Below, piece after piece: positions 47,291 through 56,477 of a stretch of DNA of 64,000 nucleotides. The notes below the pieces were generated by a model, which saw only the letters and a program-made list of their open reading frames with translations, was not told where the DNA came from and did no database searches. The stretch is from Cercis canadensis (taxonomy: Eukaryota; Streptophyta; Magnoliopsida; Fabales; Fabaceae). Position numbers and translations under genes: made by a program. Location: contig QAOA01006449.1 in the NCBI GenBank assembly GCA_003255065.1, positions 62,001 through 126,000 on the forward strand, in the 5' to 3' direction. Every line of letters starts with the position of its first letter. Positions within the stretch are counted from its first letter, which is position 1.

Positions 47291-48715
47291 CTATTTCCTA
47301 GATCTCCATGCTGATATAGAAAACAGGGTCCTATCCTGCCAGCAAATCACTACACAACCATTTTCCTCCCTCATCTTATACCCCTCACAACCATAGCTCT
47401 GCAGTAACCTCCTTGCCTGCAACATACCATAATAGCTCAAAGGCACATTCCCAAAGCCGGCTAAATCAAGCCTCTGGAGCCACTTCTCAAGCTTTTCATG
47501 TCTTTCCTTTCTTTCAGCTCCCTCACATGCTATAATGTTCTTGATTTCCTCGCCAAAAAGCATCTTCTCTACCTTTAATCTCTCCAATGATGTTCTTGAG
47601 ATAGTTGATTCCAAACAATCAAATAGCGCAGCATAAGAATACAAAGCTTCTAGCAGCCTCTCCATAAGAGTCGAACCATTATGATTCGAATCTTGTTCTG
47701 TAACAACCATGACCTTTGGTGACAAACTCCACAAGGCATTGAGAAAGCTCTCCATACTCATCGAAGCATTTATAGATGCTGGTGATGATGAGGCTGAGTC
47801 AGGACTTGGGCTATACGCATTAACCATGTCTTTTTCCAGCAAATCACCCAATGTGCTTTGGTTCATCGGCAGGACTCTTTGTAGATGAATTCCATTGGAG
47901 GTTTTTGACAGGATAGGAGATTTTCTCCTCAAGGCTTCATCCTCCAAGGCTGAAAGGGAATGCAGTTGGAGAATAGAACTGATTGCAAGTGCCTCCCCAG
48001 TTTTCACACGAAGTTTGTCAAAATCAAGGTTCTCTAATTTGCTGACCACAGGATTGAATTGGAAGGGAATATCCAACTTCTCTGCTTCTTCAGTGAGTCT
48101 ATGTGCCATTTGCTCCAGAATCTCTTTCTGCTGATGAACCCCAGTAATTCTCAAATGTGGAGGACCTTCAGGACGTGCACTCAACACTTGCAGGAGTGCA
48201 ATCCACTGTGCAGGTTCAGCAGCATTGACATCAATTATATGAACCATCTTCTCCCCTTCCATTGCTTCAACGATAGCCTGATTTGTTAGCACAAATGCTA
48301 CCTTCAAGAATGGGAACAACTCAAAAAACAGTTTCTGGACAAGAATTTCTTCAGAAACCATAACTATTCTAGTGGAATTGAGGGCTTTGTGAAGACCAGG
48401 CCATGTTTTAAGTATCCTATCAGCAAGTGCTTCGGTAAAATATGCAGCAATTCGCTGCATGGTATCCCCGTCAGGGGAGGCAAGCTGGGAAATTTGCTCA
48501 AGGGCAATATTTGCATTCTCAAGACTACCAGCAGCTACATGATTTGCACAAGTGAGCAACAAGTGGATCAAGTACAAACCCCTTTCCTCGGATTTAAGTT
48601 CTCTAAGCCATGGGTATGGTGATCCTAAGCTAGGTGAAAGTGACATCATCGAGAAGAACTGTAGAGGTGATGAAGTTACAGAAGATGACCCTTCTTCTTG
48701 AAACATAGATCCCAT
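47291..48715 (-). CDS. SCL3: SCARECROW-LIKE 3 (GRAS-family transcription regulator)
   Basis: 474 residues, one uninterrupted exon, close to Arabidopsis SCL3 in length and order. A short variable N terminus (MGSMFQEEGSSSVTSSPLQF) leads into leucine-heptad region I (about residues 46-105), the VHIID motif as VHIIDVNAAEPAQW (158-171), leucine-heptad region II (about 197-270), a PFYRE-type region (about 325-400, with VVTEQDSNHNGSTLMERLLE) and the C-terminal SAW region (about 405-472, WQDRTLFSISAW). In Arabidopsis SCL3 is a nuclear co-regulator that opposes DELLA proteins, promotes gibberellin responses and acts in root endodermis patterning. The start is the first Met; Arabidopsis has the same Met-x-x-Met-Phe-Gln arrangement. 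All GRAS blocks are intact and nothing suggests decay. The 5' leader probably has an intron (next entry). Confidence 0.95.
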   Translation of the reverse strand: MGSMFQEEGSSSVTSSPLQFFSMMSLSPSLGSPYPWLRELKSEERGLYLIHLLLTCANHVAAGSLENANIALEQISQLASPDGDTMQRIAAYFTEALADRILKTWPGLHKALNSTRIVMVSEEILVQKLFFELFPFLKVAFVLTNQAIVEAMEGEKMVHIIDVNAAEPAQWIALLQVLSARPEGPPHLRITGVHQQKEILEQMAHRLTEEAEKLDIPFQFNPVVSKLENLDFDKLRVKTGEALAISSILQLHSLSALEDEALRRKSPILSKTSNGIHLQRVLPMNQSTLGDLLEKDMVNAYSPSPDSASSSPASINASMSMESFLNALWSLSPKVMVVTEQDSNHNGSTLMERLLEALYSYAALFDCLESTISRTSLERLKVEKMLFGEEIKNIIACEGAERKERHEKLEKWLQRLDLAGFGNVPLSYYGMLQARRLLQSYGCEGYKMREENGCVVICWQDRTLFSISAWRSRK

Positions 48716-49430
48716 GTAACAAGAGCAACAACTTTAGGAATTTGGAAACAAACAAGGGTGATGATTGTCAAGAGAAACAAAAAGGTAGAATAGATTTACA
48801 GATAAATTTGATTAATCAGAAACTTTAACTCCAACATAAATATCTCACATTTGACCCTGAATTGGTTATTTCGAGCTGGCTTTCCATAAAGAATAAGCCT
48901 ATAACGGGACTCAAAAGGAATGACTAAGAACACAGAAATTGAAAGCACAACTCAGTTACAAAAATTAAGAAGATTTCATAGTCAAATGCTGCAGATCCTA
49001 TACGCAAAGCAGAATAGGAATGGTTCAAAATCAGAACGATTTGGTTCGAGAGCGTTCATAACCCAAATAAAAAATCATGGTCAAAACTCAAGTTTCAGCT
49101 CAAAAACTCATATGGGTGTAGGAATTTTTTTCTAATTCAGCACAAATTTATAAAGAAAACCATCGAAGAAGTGCTAAGAGGAGGGAACCCTACCAGAACC
49201 ATCTCAGCAGTAGCAGCAGCAGAATTAGTAAAATCGAAGAAAGAAACGCTTAATCTTGAGCCGGTTTTCTAATTGAGCAATAACCCAGAAGAAGCCCCCT
49301 GAAAATTCCAAAGATTGCCTTAGAAACGTATTGGATTCACCAGGTTTCCTCTGCTTTCTGCGGGAGAGAAATTCAATGTTTGGACTAAAGTTGCGGTTTC
49401 AAGGACTTGTTCATGGCTACGTTGTCGACA
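48716..49430 (-). promoter_or_regulatory. 5' leader and probable leader intron of SCL3
   Basis: Upstream of the start codon on the minus strand. A donor-like GTTCTG/GTAGGG lies at about 49193 and a possible acceptor (CCTAAAG) about 20 bases before the ATG, which would give a leader intron of some 460 bp. A GA/CT-rich block at 49535-49600 may mark the transcription start region. A TATA box was not assigned. Confidence 0.35.
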
Positions 49431-50411
49431 ATGCGTGAGGGGTCCCTTTGTCGTTATTGTTTTGTTGTCCTTCCCTGCTCAGTGGAGTATGGAATTTGTG
49501 AGAAGTTGAGCCTCGGCAATTTCTCTCACCAAAATTGGCTCTCTTTCTCTCTATCTCTCTATCTCCAAAACTGTCCCTTTCTCTCTGTAGAACCTGTCTT
49601 TCTTTTCTCACTAAAACTTCCACTTTTATGTTTTCTTTTGTCTTCACCTTAGGTGGATAGGGAATCAGGGCTGGCCTAAAACTTTTAATATTCCCAAAGG
49701 TTACATGAATCCAAACATGCCCTTACAAAGACAAACATTGCCCTCATTTTTGTTTCCTAGTGGGGTGAGTGTGGTAATGGCAAGAAAGCTCCCAAAATGC
49801 TTCCAAAACATCGTTTTGTTTTATTTTCAAAAGCAATGACCATGCAATTGGTATTATCTTCTTCTATTAAGACAAAGAGACAATGAGGTTAAGGAAACAT
49901 CCAAAAGTAGATTGTACATTTATCTCTACTCGTGGATTCTTAGGTGGCTCTTATGAAAACCCTAGCTTTGTGCCATTTTTCTTCTTATTGATTGCTAAAC
50001 TAACTTTTTCTTTAGTGGGATGATGCTACCTATTCTTTTATTTAGGGAGTTTAGATGGGAGTCACATCTTGAATTTAATGTCATTATAAAAATTTTGAAA
50101 ATCAAATTACTTCATGTGTGTTAAAATAATTAATTCTCTATAAAATATAAAAATATAACGACACATAAAAATATTAAAAAAATAATGTAGAATAATGACT
50201 TTCTTTGATGTAATTACACTTAAATTTTATCAATCATTTTGGAATCTGACTCACACCGACAAATTCAATTTTTTCAAAATTTTTGTAATGACACTAAATT
50301 CAATAATTGAGTCCTACCAGAACATCTCCCCTTCTTGAGTGGGTAGCGCTACCTTCTCCCAAACTAAGGGAAATGTAGCTTAACAATCACCTAAAAAGTT
50401 ACCAATATTCN

Positions 50412-50448
<37 letters not shown>

Positions 50449-51110
50449 AACGTGCTAACTCACTTACTGGGAAGGTGCCATGTAATCAAAGATATGTAGT
50501 GACATACAATTATAAATTTCCACGTTCACATTACTCCATTTCCTTGATATTTTACTCTCCACAAGAAAACATTTAATGAAAGTGATTAGCAATATTGCTA
50601 TCCCCCCACCTTTTTAAGTATAAAGTTTGGACATAACTAACAAATGATTTTGTTATTATTGTGAAAATCTTAAAATGGAGTTACACATTAAGTATCAGAA
50701 TAATTAACTTCCAATAAAATGTATACATTGAATGATACAAAAAAGTGTTGGGAAACATGTAACTTAAATAGAGGGTAAATTTTGACACATTTAAACTCAA
50801 AATTTGGCAATTGTTTGAGTGTAAATGCAAATATAATTATTAAATTTTTTAAAATCTTTACAATAATACTAAAACAAAAAGTATTAATTCAATTCTAAAC
50901 TAAAATTGTTGATTTGGGTTGACCAAGTCCATTTAGGCAGGCCCAAATTAACCTATTTTCATTTGACCTAAGTCAGACTAACCCAATTTTATATGTGTCA
51001 ACAAATAGTTACTCGAACATAACCCTATGCAAGCTATGGAATAAACGGGCCCGTAATTATTTTGTCTACTGAATTCTTAATTCTAAGAAAAAAATTTGTT
51101 TTTTTTCAAC
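49431..51110. other. Intergenic stretch upstream of SCL3
   Basis: No gene seen; AT-rich. An N at 50411 is followed by a run of about 35 A, an assembly join in a homopolymer. The right end includes the TSD copy of the hAT element (51111-51118). Confidence 0.5.
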
Positions 51111-51118
51111 CCACCGAC

Positions 51119-51290
51119 TAGGGGTGTAAGCCAAAACCGAAAAACCGACCAAACCGAACCGAAACCGAGTCAAACCAAGTGAAATGATCCGGTTTTTGTT
51201 TGTATTTTGGAAAAACCGAGTACCTCGGTTCGGTTTTCAGTTTACCTGAATGAAAACCGAAATAAAACCGAACCAAACCGAAATATATAT
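51119..51290. repeat. Left subterminal AACCGA array of the hAT element
   Basis: At least ten copies of AACCGA or its complement TCGGTT in 170 bases, in both orientations. Arrays of short motifs at hAT ends are transposase binding sites in Ac and relatives. An AT dinucleotide run (51282-51300) closes the array. Confidence 0.7.
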
Positions 51291-51657
51291 ATATATATAT
51301 TTTTAAAAAATTTTAATTTATATATTATATTAGTAATCTCTTAAAACTACGTCGTTTGAACTTAGCTCTAAAACCCTCTTCTTCCAAATTTCAATCAATT
51401 TCCCCAATTTCAGAAACAACAGAAATAGCAAAACGAAGTACAGTTCAACACTGGTTTTTGATATTAACGGCAAAATGTTTTCCTCTTCATCATTTCCAAA
51501 ACACATAAGAACTTGTATTTATCCTTTCCTTCACCATTTCTAGAACACATTAGAACTACAAATTTTCAGTTGATTCTCCCCATTCCGAATTTCACAATCC
51601 TTTCAACTTTCAAGAGACAAAGACGAAGAAGAAGAAACTACAGATTCGAAGGTGGGA

Positions 51658-51730
51658 TCTCTTCGAGTGCCTCTTTGCCTTGTTCGAGTGCCTCTTCGAG
51701 TGCCTTGTTCGCCTTGTTCAAGTGCCTCCG
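51658..51730 (+). repeat. Short tandem repeats TTCGAGTGCCTC / TTGTTCGCC inside the hAT element
   Basis: CTTCGAGTGCCTCTT recurs three to four times with small changes (51661, 51683, 51695, 51717). The origin was not recognised; it lies between the left array and the YlmG fragment and may be leader sequence of a captured gene. Confidence 0.5.
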
Positions 51731-51869
51731 AGTATGTCTTGTATTTGTCTTCTTCGCCTCTGGTATTCGTGCTTGATTTCTACTGGGTTTCGCGCCTACT
51801 CGAACAATCCTACAAGAGGTATTTCTCTCTAGCTCTACTCGAACTCTTGCATCCCTCTTCGCCCTAGCT

Positions 51870-52190
51870 TTATCTCTTTCCCACTTGGTTCTCAAGCTAA
51901 TTCATAAAATTCCACTCCCAGTCAAGGCAATTTCTTTGATTCCAAGGCCAATCTGGAACCTTGAGAGCAATGTGGTCCACACCATGGGTCCGCTGTTCTT
52001 TGCTGCTTTGCGGGACCAGCCTAGTGGGTATTTGAACACGCCGCTGATAGTGGTGGCGGCGGGGCTCTTCAAATGGCTCGATATTTACAATGGTGTTTTG
52101 ATGGTTAGGGTTTTGCTGAGTTGGTTCCCAAACATCCCATGAGAAGGTCAGCCTCTGTCTACAATTTGGGACCCCTGTCGATGGAGTTCT
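51870..52190 (+). pseudogene. Captured fragment of a YlmG/YGGT-family gene (CCB3-like)
   Basis: The plus strand encodes FAALRDQPSGYLNTPLIVVA, then AGLFKWLDIYNGVLMVRVLL and SWFPNIP, followed past one stop by a recognisable EGQPLSTI. This is the first membrane segment and start of the conserved block of plastid YGGT proteins (YLMG/CCB3, needed for cytochrome b6f haem assembly or nucleoid distribution in chloroplasts). In the family SWFPNIP is followed by Trp; here that codon is TGA. The second half of the protein is absent and the fragment gives way to the NF-YB piece at about 52200. The transit peptide is not recognisable. It is a fragment, not a working gene; whether it is transcribed is unknown. 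Confidence 0.82.
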
Positions 52191-52210
52191 CTCTGTAACC
52201 AGTGATCCCT

Positions 52211-52618
52211 CTAATCTCTGAAGCTTTTTGGATTTAGCTGTGACCCGACGCCAACAGAGTAGAAACTTCCATTGAAATTGGGTATTAAATCTGCCTTGGT
52301 TGACACAAAATTATTTATTTCAACGATCCCATCATTGGCTAATTCTGTGGGATAGTGATCTTCTTGTCTAGCCATGGAACCCTTTTCTCCCTTTATTTCT
52401 TTGTAGTTGTTGAGGTAGACCTTCAAAGGTCCAACATAGTTCTCAAACCCCAACGTTGTCATAGCCCAGAGAAGGTCATCCCCGTTGATCGTCTTCCTCT
52501 TCTCTCTTTGGCACTTGTCAGATGCTTCACCAGTAATGAAGCTTATGAACTCAGAAACACACTCTTGGACAGTTTCCTTGGCTTCCTTTGAGATTTTGGC
52601 ATTGGTTGGGAGTAAGCC
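52211..52618 (-). pseudogene. Captured fragment of an NF-YB (CCAAT-binding, histone-fold) gene
   Basis: The minus strand encodes [17 protein letters not shown], then [20 protein letters not shown] and [20 protein letters not shown], and [18 protein letters not shown], the second half of the NF-YB histone fold that pairs with NF-YC. A C-terminal tail follows ([30 protein letters not shown]) to a stop at 52211 that looks like the natural one. The first part of the histone fold (LPIANVxRIM in the family) is missing; upstream the frame runs into the hAT right end. The core is open and well conserved, so capture was recent or selection acts on it. No intron interrupts these 400 bases. Confidence 0.88.
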
Positions 52619-52772
52619 TTGAAACTGAGAAAACCGAGAAAATCGACCAAATCGAACCAGTTCGGTTTGACTTGGTTTTGCTGAAAAAATTCTAAAAAAC
52701 CGAACCAAACCGAGTTTCTCCTATCCGGTCCGGTCTCAGTTTGGGGTAAAAACTGGACCGATTACACCCCTA
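52619..52772. repeat. Right subterminal region of the hAT element
   Basis: AACCGA, ACCGAG and CGGTTT motifs in both orientations, ending in TTACACCCCTA, mirroring the left array. Confidence 0.65.
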
Positions 52773-52780
52773 CCACCGAC

Positions 52781-54119
52781 CCTTGTCCTTTTTCTTTACT
52801 TGTCAATTTGCTACAAAAGTTAGGCTAATAACAAGCTTTCGGGCCCCTTCGGCTGATTGGGCTGAATGTAAATGGATTATTTTTTGTCCAAACTTGTAGA
52901 AAAAGGAAACTGTACCACCGGTGGACCGAATAACAGACGGCTCTGAATGAGCCACATAATTTGGGGGTTAATTTCAGAAACTAGCAATTGGTTGAGTGGA
53001 ATGTACACAAAACCACTGAGATGTTTGAAAATTGCAATAAGTGGTCTTCGTTTTCAGCAAGCAAATTGCAAAATTGAAATGAATTACCCAACAATTTAAT
53101 GAAGCCCAAAAGAGGATGAGAATCTACTAGTTGGGTTCACTGCCACCGTTTTTGCTAGTCTTTGCTAGGAATATAACTCCGGTGCATTACAGGTGGAACC
53201 AACATGGTCATGGCGGCGACAATTTTCACGAGTTATGCACGCTGTTCATGTGAGTCTCTTGCATTGGATTGGAAAAGGTAAACCATGGGATCACTTGGAC
53301 AATTTTCGGCATCTTTTGATTTGTTCCATTGCAAATTCCATTTTGTTTGGATTCTTGATGCAGCAGGAGTACGGAAGAGTATGGAGAAAGAAGACGATGA
53401 AGATGGGTTAGATCGGCATCGTTTTAGCTTTTCTACTTTTAAGTTTTCAAAGATCTCAGCTTAACTTAAAGTGGGGATGTTACAAATAAAAAAAAAAAAA
53501 AAGGTTTCTTAAATACTTTTTATATTTATGTAATATGTCATACTACATAAAAATAGTTAATATATGAATGACATGTGTATAAATTAATTATTTTTAAGCT
53601 TGTTTAAAAAATAAAATAAATTATATTTTATATCTAATAAAATATAAAAAAAAATATGTATGTTTACCATAGTATATCATACTCATGTGGTATTATAGAG
53701 TTTCCAATAATAATAAAAAAAAAGAACTTAAAGTGGGGATTTGATAAGGGAGTACGGAGCCCAACACATAAAAATAAAAGAATAAAATATTATTTTAGTC
53801 CTTGAATCTCTAAAAGATTAAAAAGTCAATCAAAAATTTTTATATAAAAATACTTTACTTTTTAAAAAAATTATACTTGAAAAATATTAGCTGTAACTTA
53901 TATATTGCGCATATTAATGTAAAATTTTATTAATATAGTTATACATCTTTTATATTTAATTATAAGAACACTTCTAATTTTATTTTTTGTGTATGTTTCC
54001 CAAAAATATTTTCTTTTTTCATTCATATCAATCAAATTAATATTAGGTATTAAATTTTAAAATATTATATAAGGACACATAATATAAAATGATATTTCTA
54101 TTGTCAATTGAATACATTG
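52781..54119. other. Intergenic AT-rich stretch
   Basis: No convincing gene. An open stretch of 72 codons near 53193 has no recognised relative. An A run (53490) and AT-rich DNA follow. Confidence 0.45.
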
Positions 54120-55350
54120 AAGTTCAAACCATAAACAAAACTAATATGGATTTAAGTTTGCTAGCGTATTTGGTAATTTCATTTTTAGATTTAAAACTAG
54201 TAGATAGTTTGATATTACCAATACATTTAACTAATTTTACTATAATAGACTTAGGTCTACTACTTATTAGGTAGTTGTTTTTTATTTAAAACAAATATTA
54301 AATTTATATATTACTAACAGAATTTCATTACTTTAGACTTTAGAGGTTCCAAATTTTGGTTTAATTAAATATACTAGTGCAGTGAGTAATTGCTTAGATT
54401 TAAAAATGGTGAATTTAGAGATTCGTGGTACATTTTATTAATTTCACCAATATGTATTTAAGTGTACTAGTGTGTTGGGTGATTGTCTTAGGTTTAAAAT
54501 TCGTGAAGAGTCAGATTCTCTCTCCTGGTACTCGCACTAGAACGTGGATAGGCTGGAGTTTACCCAATGTGGGTTGGTGCAAGGTGAACACTAATGGCTC
54601 AGTTAAATCTTTCTCCTCCTCTGCTGCGTGTGGTGGTTTCGTTCGTGATGATTCAGGGTCCTTCATGGCTGGTTTCTTGGCCAACCTCCGTCAATGTTCC
54701 ATTACTACTGCTGAGCTTTGGGCGGTGGTGCATGGGTTGCGTTTAGCTTGGGATTTAGGTGTGAAGAAGGTGGTAGTGGAATCAGATTCCATGAGTGCCC
54801 TGCAGCTCATTTGCAATTCGCATAACAAGTTCCATCCATGCCAAGGTCCTCTGGGAGATATTAAGGAGCTGTGTTCTCGGGAGTGGGAAGTTCAGCCGAG
54901 TCACTATTACAGGGAAGGCAATAGGTGTGCAGATAAACTAGCAAATGAGGGTCACTTGGGAGCTTTTGGGGCCATCCGTTTCATGGAGCCCCATCCCTTT
55001 TTGAGAGATGTCTTACGTGAGGACTTCATGGGCTTGGCTAAGAAGAGAGCTATATAGTCTATGGTTTCTAGTAGTTTTTTTGTTTGTTTGTTTGTTTGTT
55101 TGTTTGTCTGTTTGTTTGTTTATGGGTGCTTTGCACCCCGTAGCCTACAAAAAGAAAAAATTCATGAAGAGTAACTCATTAAATGTGGTGAGAGGTTTGG
55201 GTAGTTTGCAGAAGATTAAATGATCAAACCTCTTTGTGGTCATGCACTAAAAAAGAAATTCATAGAGAATTTAGATATTACTAATACATTTAATTAATTT
55301 CATTAATATAGGCTCTAAGTCTACTAGTGTATTGAGTAATTGTGTTATAT
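54120..55350. repeat. Diverged tandem repeat, split by a LINE insertion
   Basis: Variants of the phrase TTTAAGTNTACTAGTGTATTG, GGTAATTG, TTAGATTTAAAAT, then ATTACTAATACATTTAATTA recur near 54140-54280, 54365-54500 and 55265-55345. The spacing suggests a unit of roughly 120-200 bp, but copies are too diverged to set it by eye. Confidence 0.5.
54512..55157 (+). mobile_element. 5'-truncated L1-type LINE: C-terminal RNase H and 3' end
   Basis: A 15-bp target duplication, AAATTCRTGAAGAGT (one mismatch), flanks it at 54497-54511 and 55158-55172. The coding part is the RNase H domain found at the C terminus of plant LINE ORF2: GWCKVNTNGSVK (the usual catalytic Asp of TDGS is Asn here), AELWAVVHGLRLAWDLGV, VVVESDSMSAL and REGNRCADKLANEG, ending at 55057. 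The 3' tail has a TTTG-repeat run (55077-55120), GGGTGCTTTGCACCCC and an A-rich end, typical of these LINEs. Truncation at the 5' side is usual for incomplete reverse transcription. Not functional. Confidence 0.88.
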
Positions 55351-55800
55351 TTATGTCGTCATGCTTCCAAAACAAGATAAAAAAGGAAGAAATAATTTTT
55401 TTTGACACATACTGCAAGAAAGTTTTGCAAGATAAAGTTAGATGCTTACAATGTTAAATTGTATCATTTAAAAAAATCAAAAAGTGTGATTTTTATATTT
55501 TTAATTGAAAAAGAGTAGTCTCACTATTAGTGTAAACCACAAAGTAAAAAATTTCTATCAAAATTTACTTTAAAATTTTGGAAAAATTCTAATTTATTCC
55601 CTTCAATTATATGTCATGTGCAAATATTAAGTAAGGGTCATGTGCAAGCATAAAAGATATTACCCAAAAAAAAATAAAAGATATTGAGTGATATATGAAA
55701 TATTGAGTAATATTAGAGTCATAAAAGAGGCAAAATAACCAGAAAAATGCAATAAATAAATAAATACGTAAATGAGACACTTTTTAATATTTTAATATTG
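55351..55800. other. Intergenic AT-rich stretch
   Basis: No gene or repeat was recognised. Confidence 0.45.
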
Positions 55801-56090
55801 CACTACTGGAAAAAAGGGGTCCTACTACTTAAGAAGTAGCGTGTTCAATTAAGTCCCGCTACTTTGAAGTAGTGGGATCTAGACTCGAAATATGTAGAAA
55901 GCTATAACTGCATCGTAAATTGAACCATTCATGCTACTTTGTGATGTAGTGCGACTAAATAGATTACGCTACTTTAAAGTAGTGGGACCCATTAGGTCAC
56001 ATTGGAATGAAATAGCAGGACTCTGTAGGTTAAGTTGCATTGAAGTAGCGTGACCGTATGAGGAATTGACACCCCACAATGCCCAATGAC
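55801..56090 (+). mobile_element. CACTA-like (En/Spm) terminus with subterminal repeats
   Basis: Begins exactly CACTACTGGAAAAAAGGGG, a CACTA-type terminal inverted repeat. Within 270 bases GCTACTTNNAAGTAG-type palindromic motifs recur (near 55825, 55857, 55935, 55967 and 56040), as in CACTA subterminal arrays. The matching right end (…CCAGTAGTG) was not found in the rest of the window, and no transposase was seen, so extent and type (truncated or non-autonomous) are open. Confidence 0.65.
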
Positions 56091-56477
56091 TCGCAATTAA
56101 GGAGGATTCCCCCCTAGCCATGCATCTTCTTCCTCTCTTCATTTTCTTCTCTGTCTCTTCTCTTTCTCTATTTCTCTTTTCAGTTTCTGCTTGCTTGTCT
56201 TGGTTTTTACAAACATAGAGGCCCACCAATGCCCCATTTGTCTTCTATTTCATTCACATGTTTGTTGTATGAGAGTTTGCAATGAAAAAGGCCTAACGTC
56301 ATGTTATTTTTCTTAGACCTGTGGATCCCTCAATTCTGACTTTACAATCATATAATATTTCTACTGATACATGGAACAATGGGGTTAGTGAATATTTTGG
56401 TTAAGAAATTTTAATTAGTAGAGTTGATTTGTTTGTTTAAATTTTTAGTTAATAATTGTTTTTTGGTTTATGTTAGA
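56091..56477. other. Spacer with a pyrimidine-rich block
   Basis: A CT-rich stretch at 56120-56190 and T-rich DNA, possibly the leader of the PMD gene that follows. No coding sequence recognised. Confidence 0.4.

Larger units (their letters stand above)
51119..52772. mobile_element. Non-autonomous hAT transposon carrying two host gene fragments (Pack-type)
   Basis: The 1654-bp element has 11-bp perfect terminal inverted repeats (TAGGGGTGTAA at 51119-51129, TTACACCCCTA at 52762-52772) and a perfect 8-bp target duplication, CCACCGAC, at 51111-51118 and 52773-52780. TIR sequence, 8-bp duplication and dense subterminal motifs are hAT (Ac-like) hallmarks. It encodes no transposase, so it needs one in trans. 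The interior carries a YlmG/YGGT gene fragment on the plus strand and an NF-YB fragment on the minus strand, arranged tail to tail, plus a short-repeat segment at 51658-51730. The perfect target duplication suggests a fairly recent insertion. Confidence 0.88.

Noticed and set aside
51513-51895. Plus- and minus-strand frames upstream of the YlmG fragment as genes
   Set aside because: They are repetitive or leader-like and shadow one another; only the YlmG block has family similarity.
53193-53411. 72-codon frame as a small gene
   Set aside because: No recognised relative, no leader or splice context; similar open stretches occur by chance.
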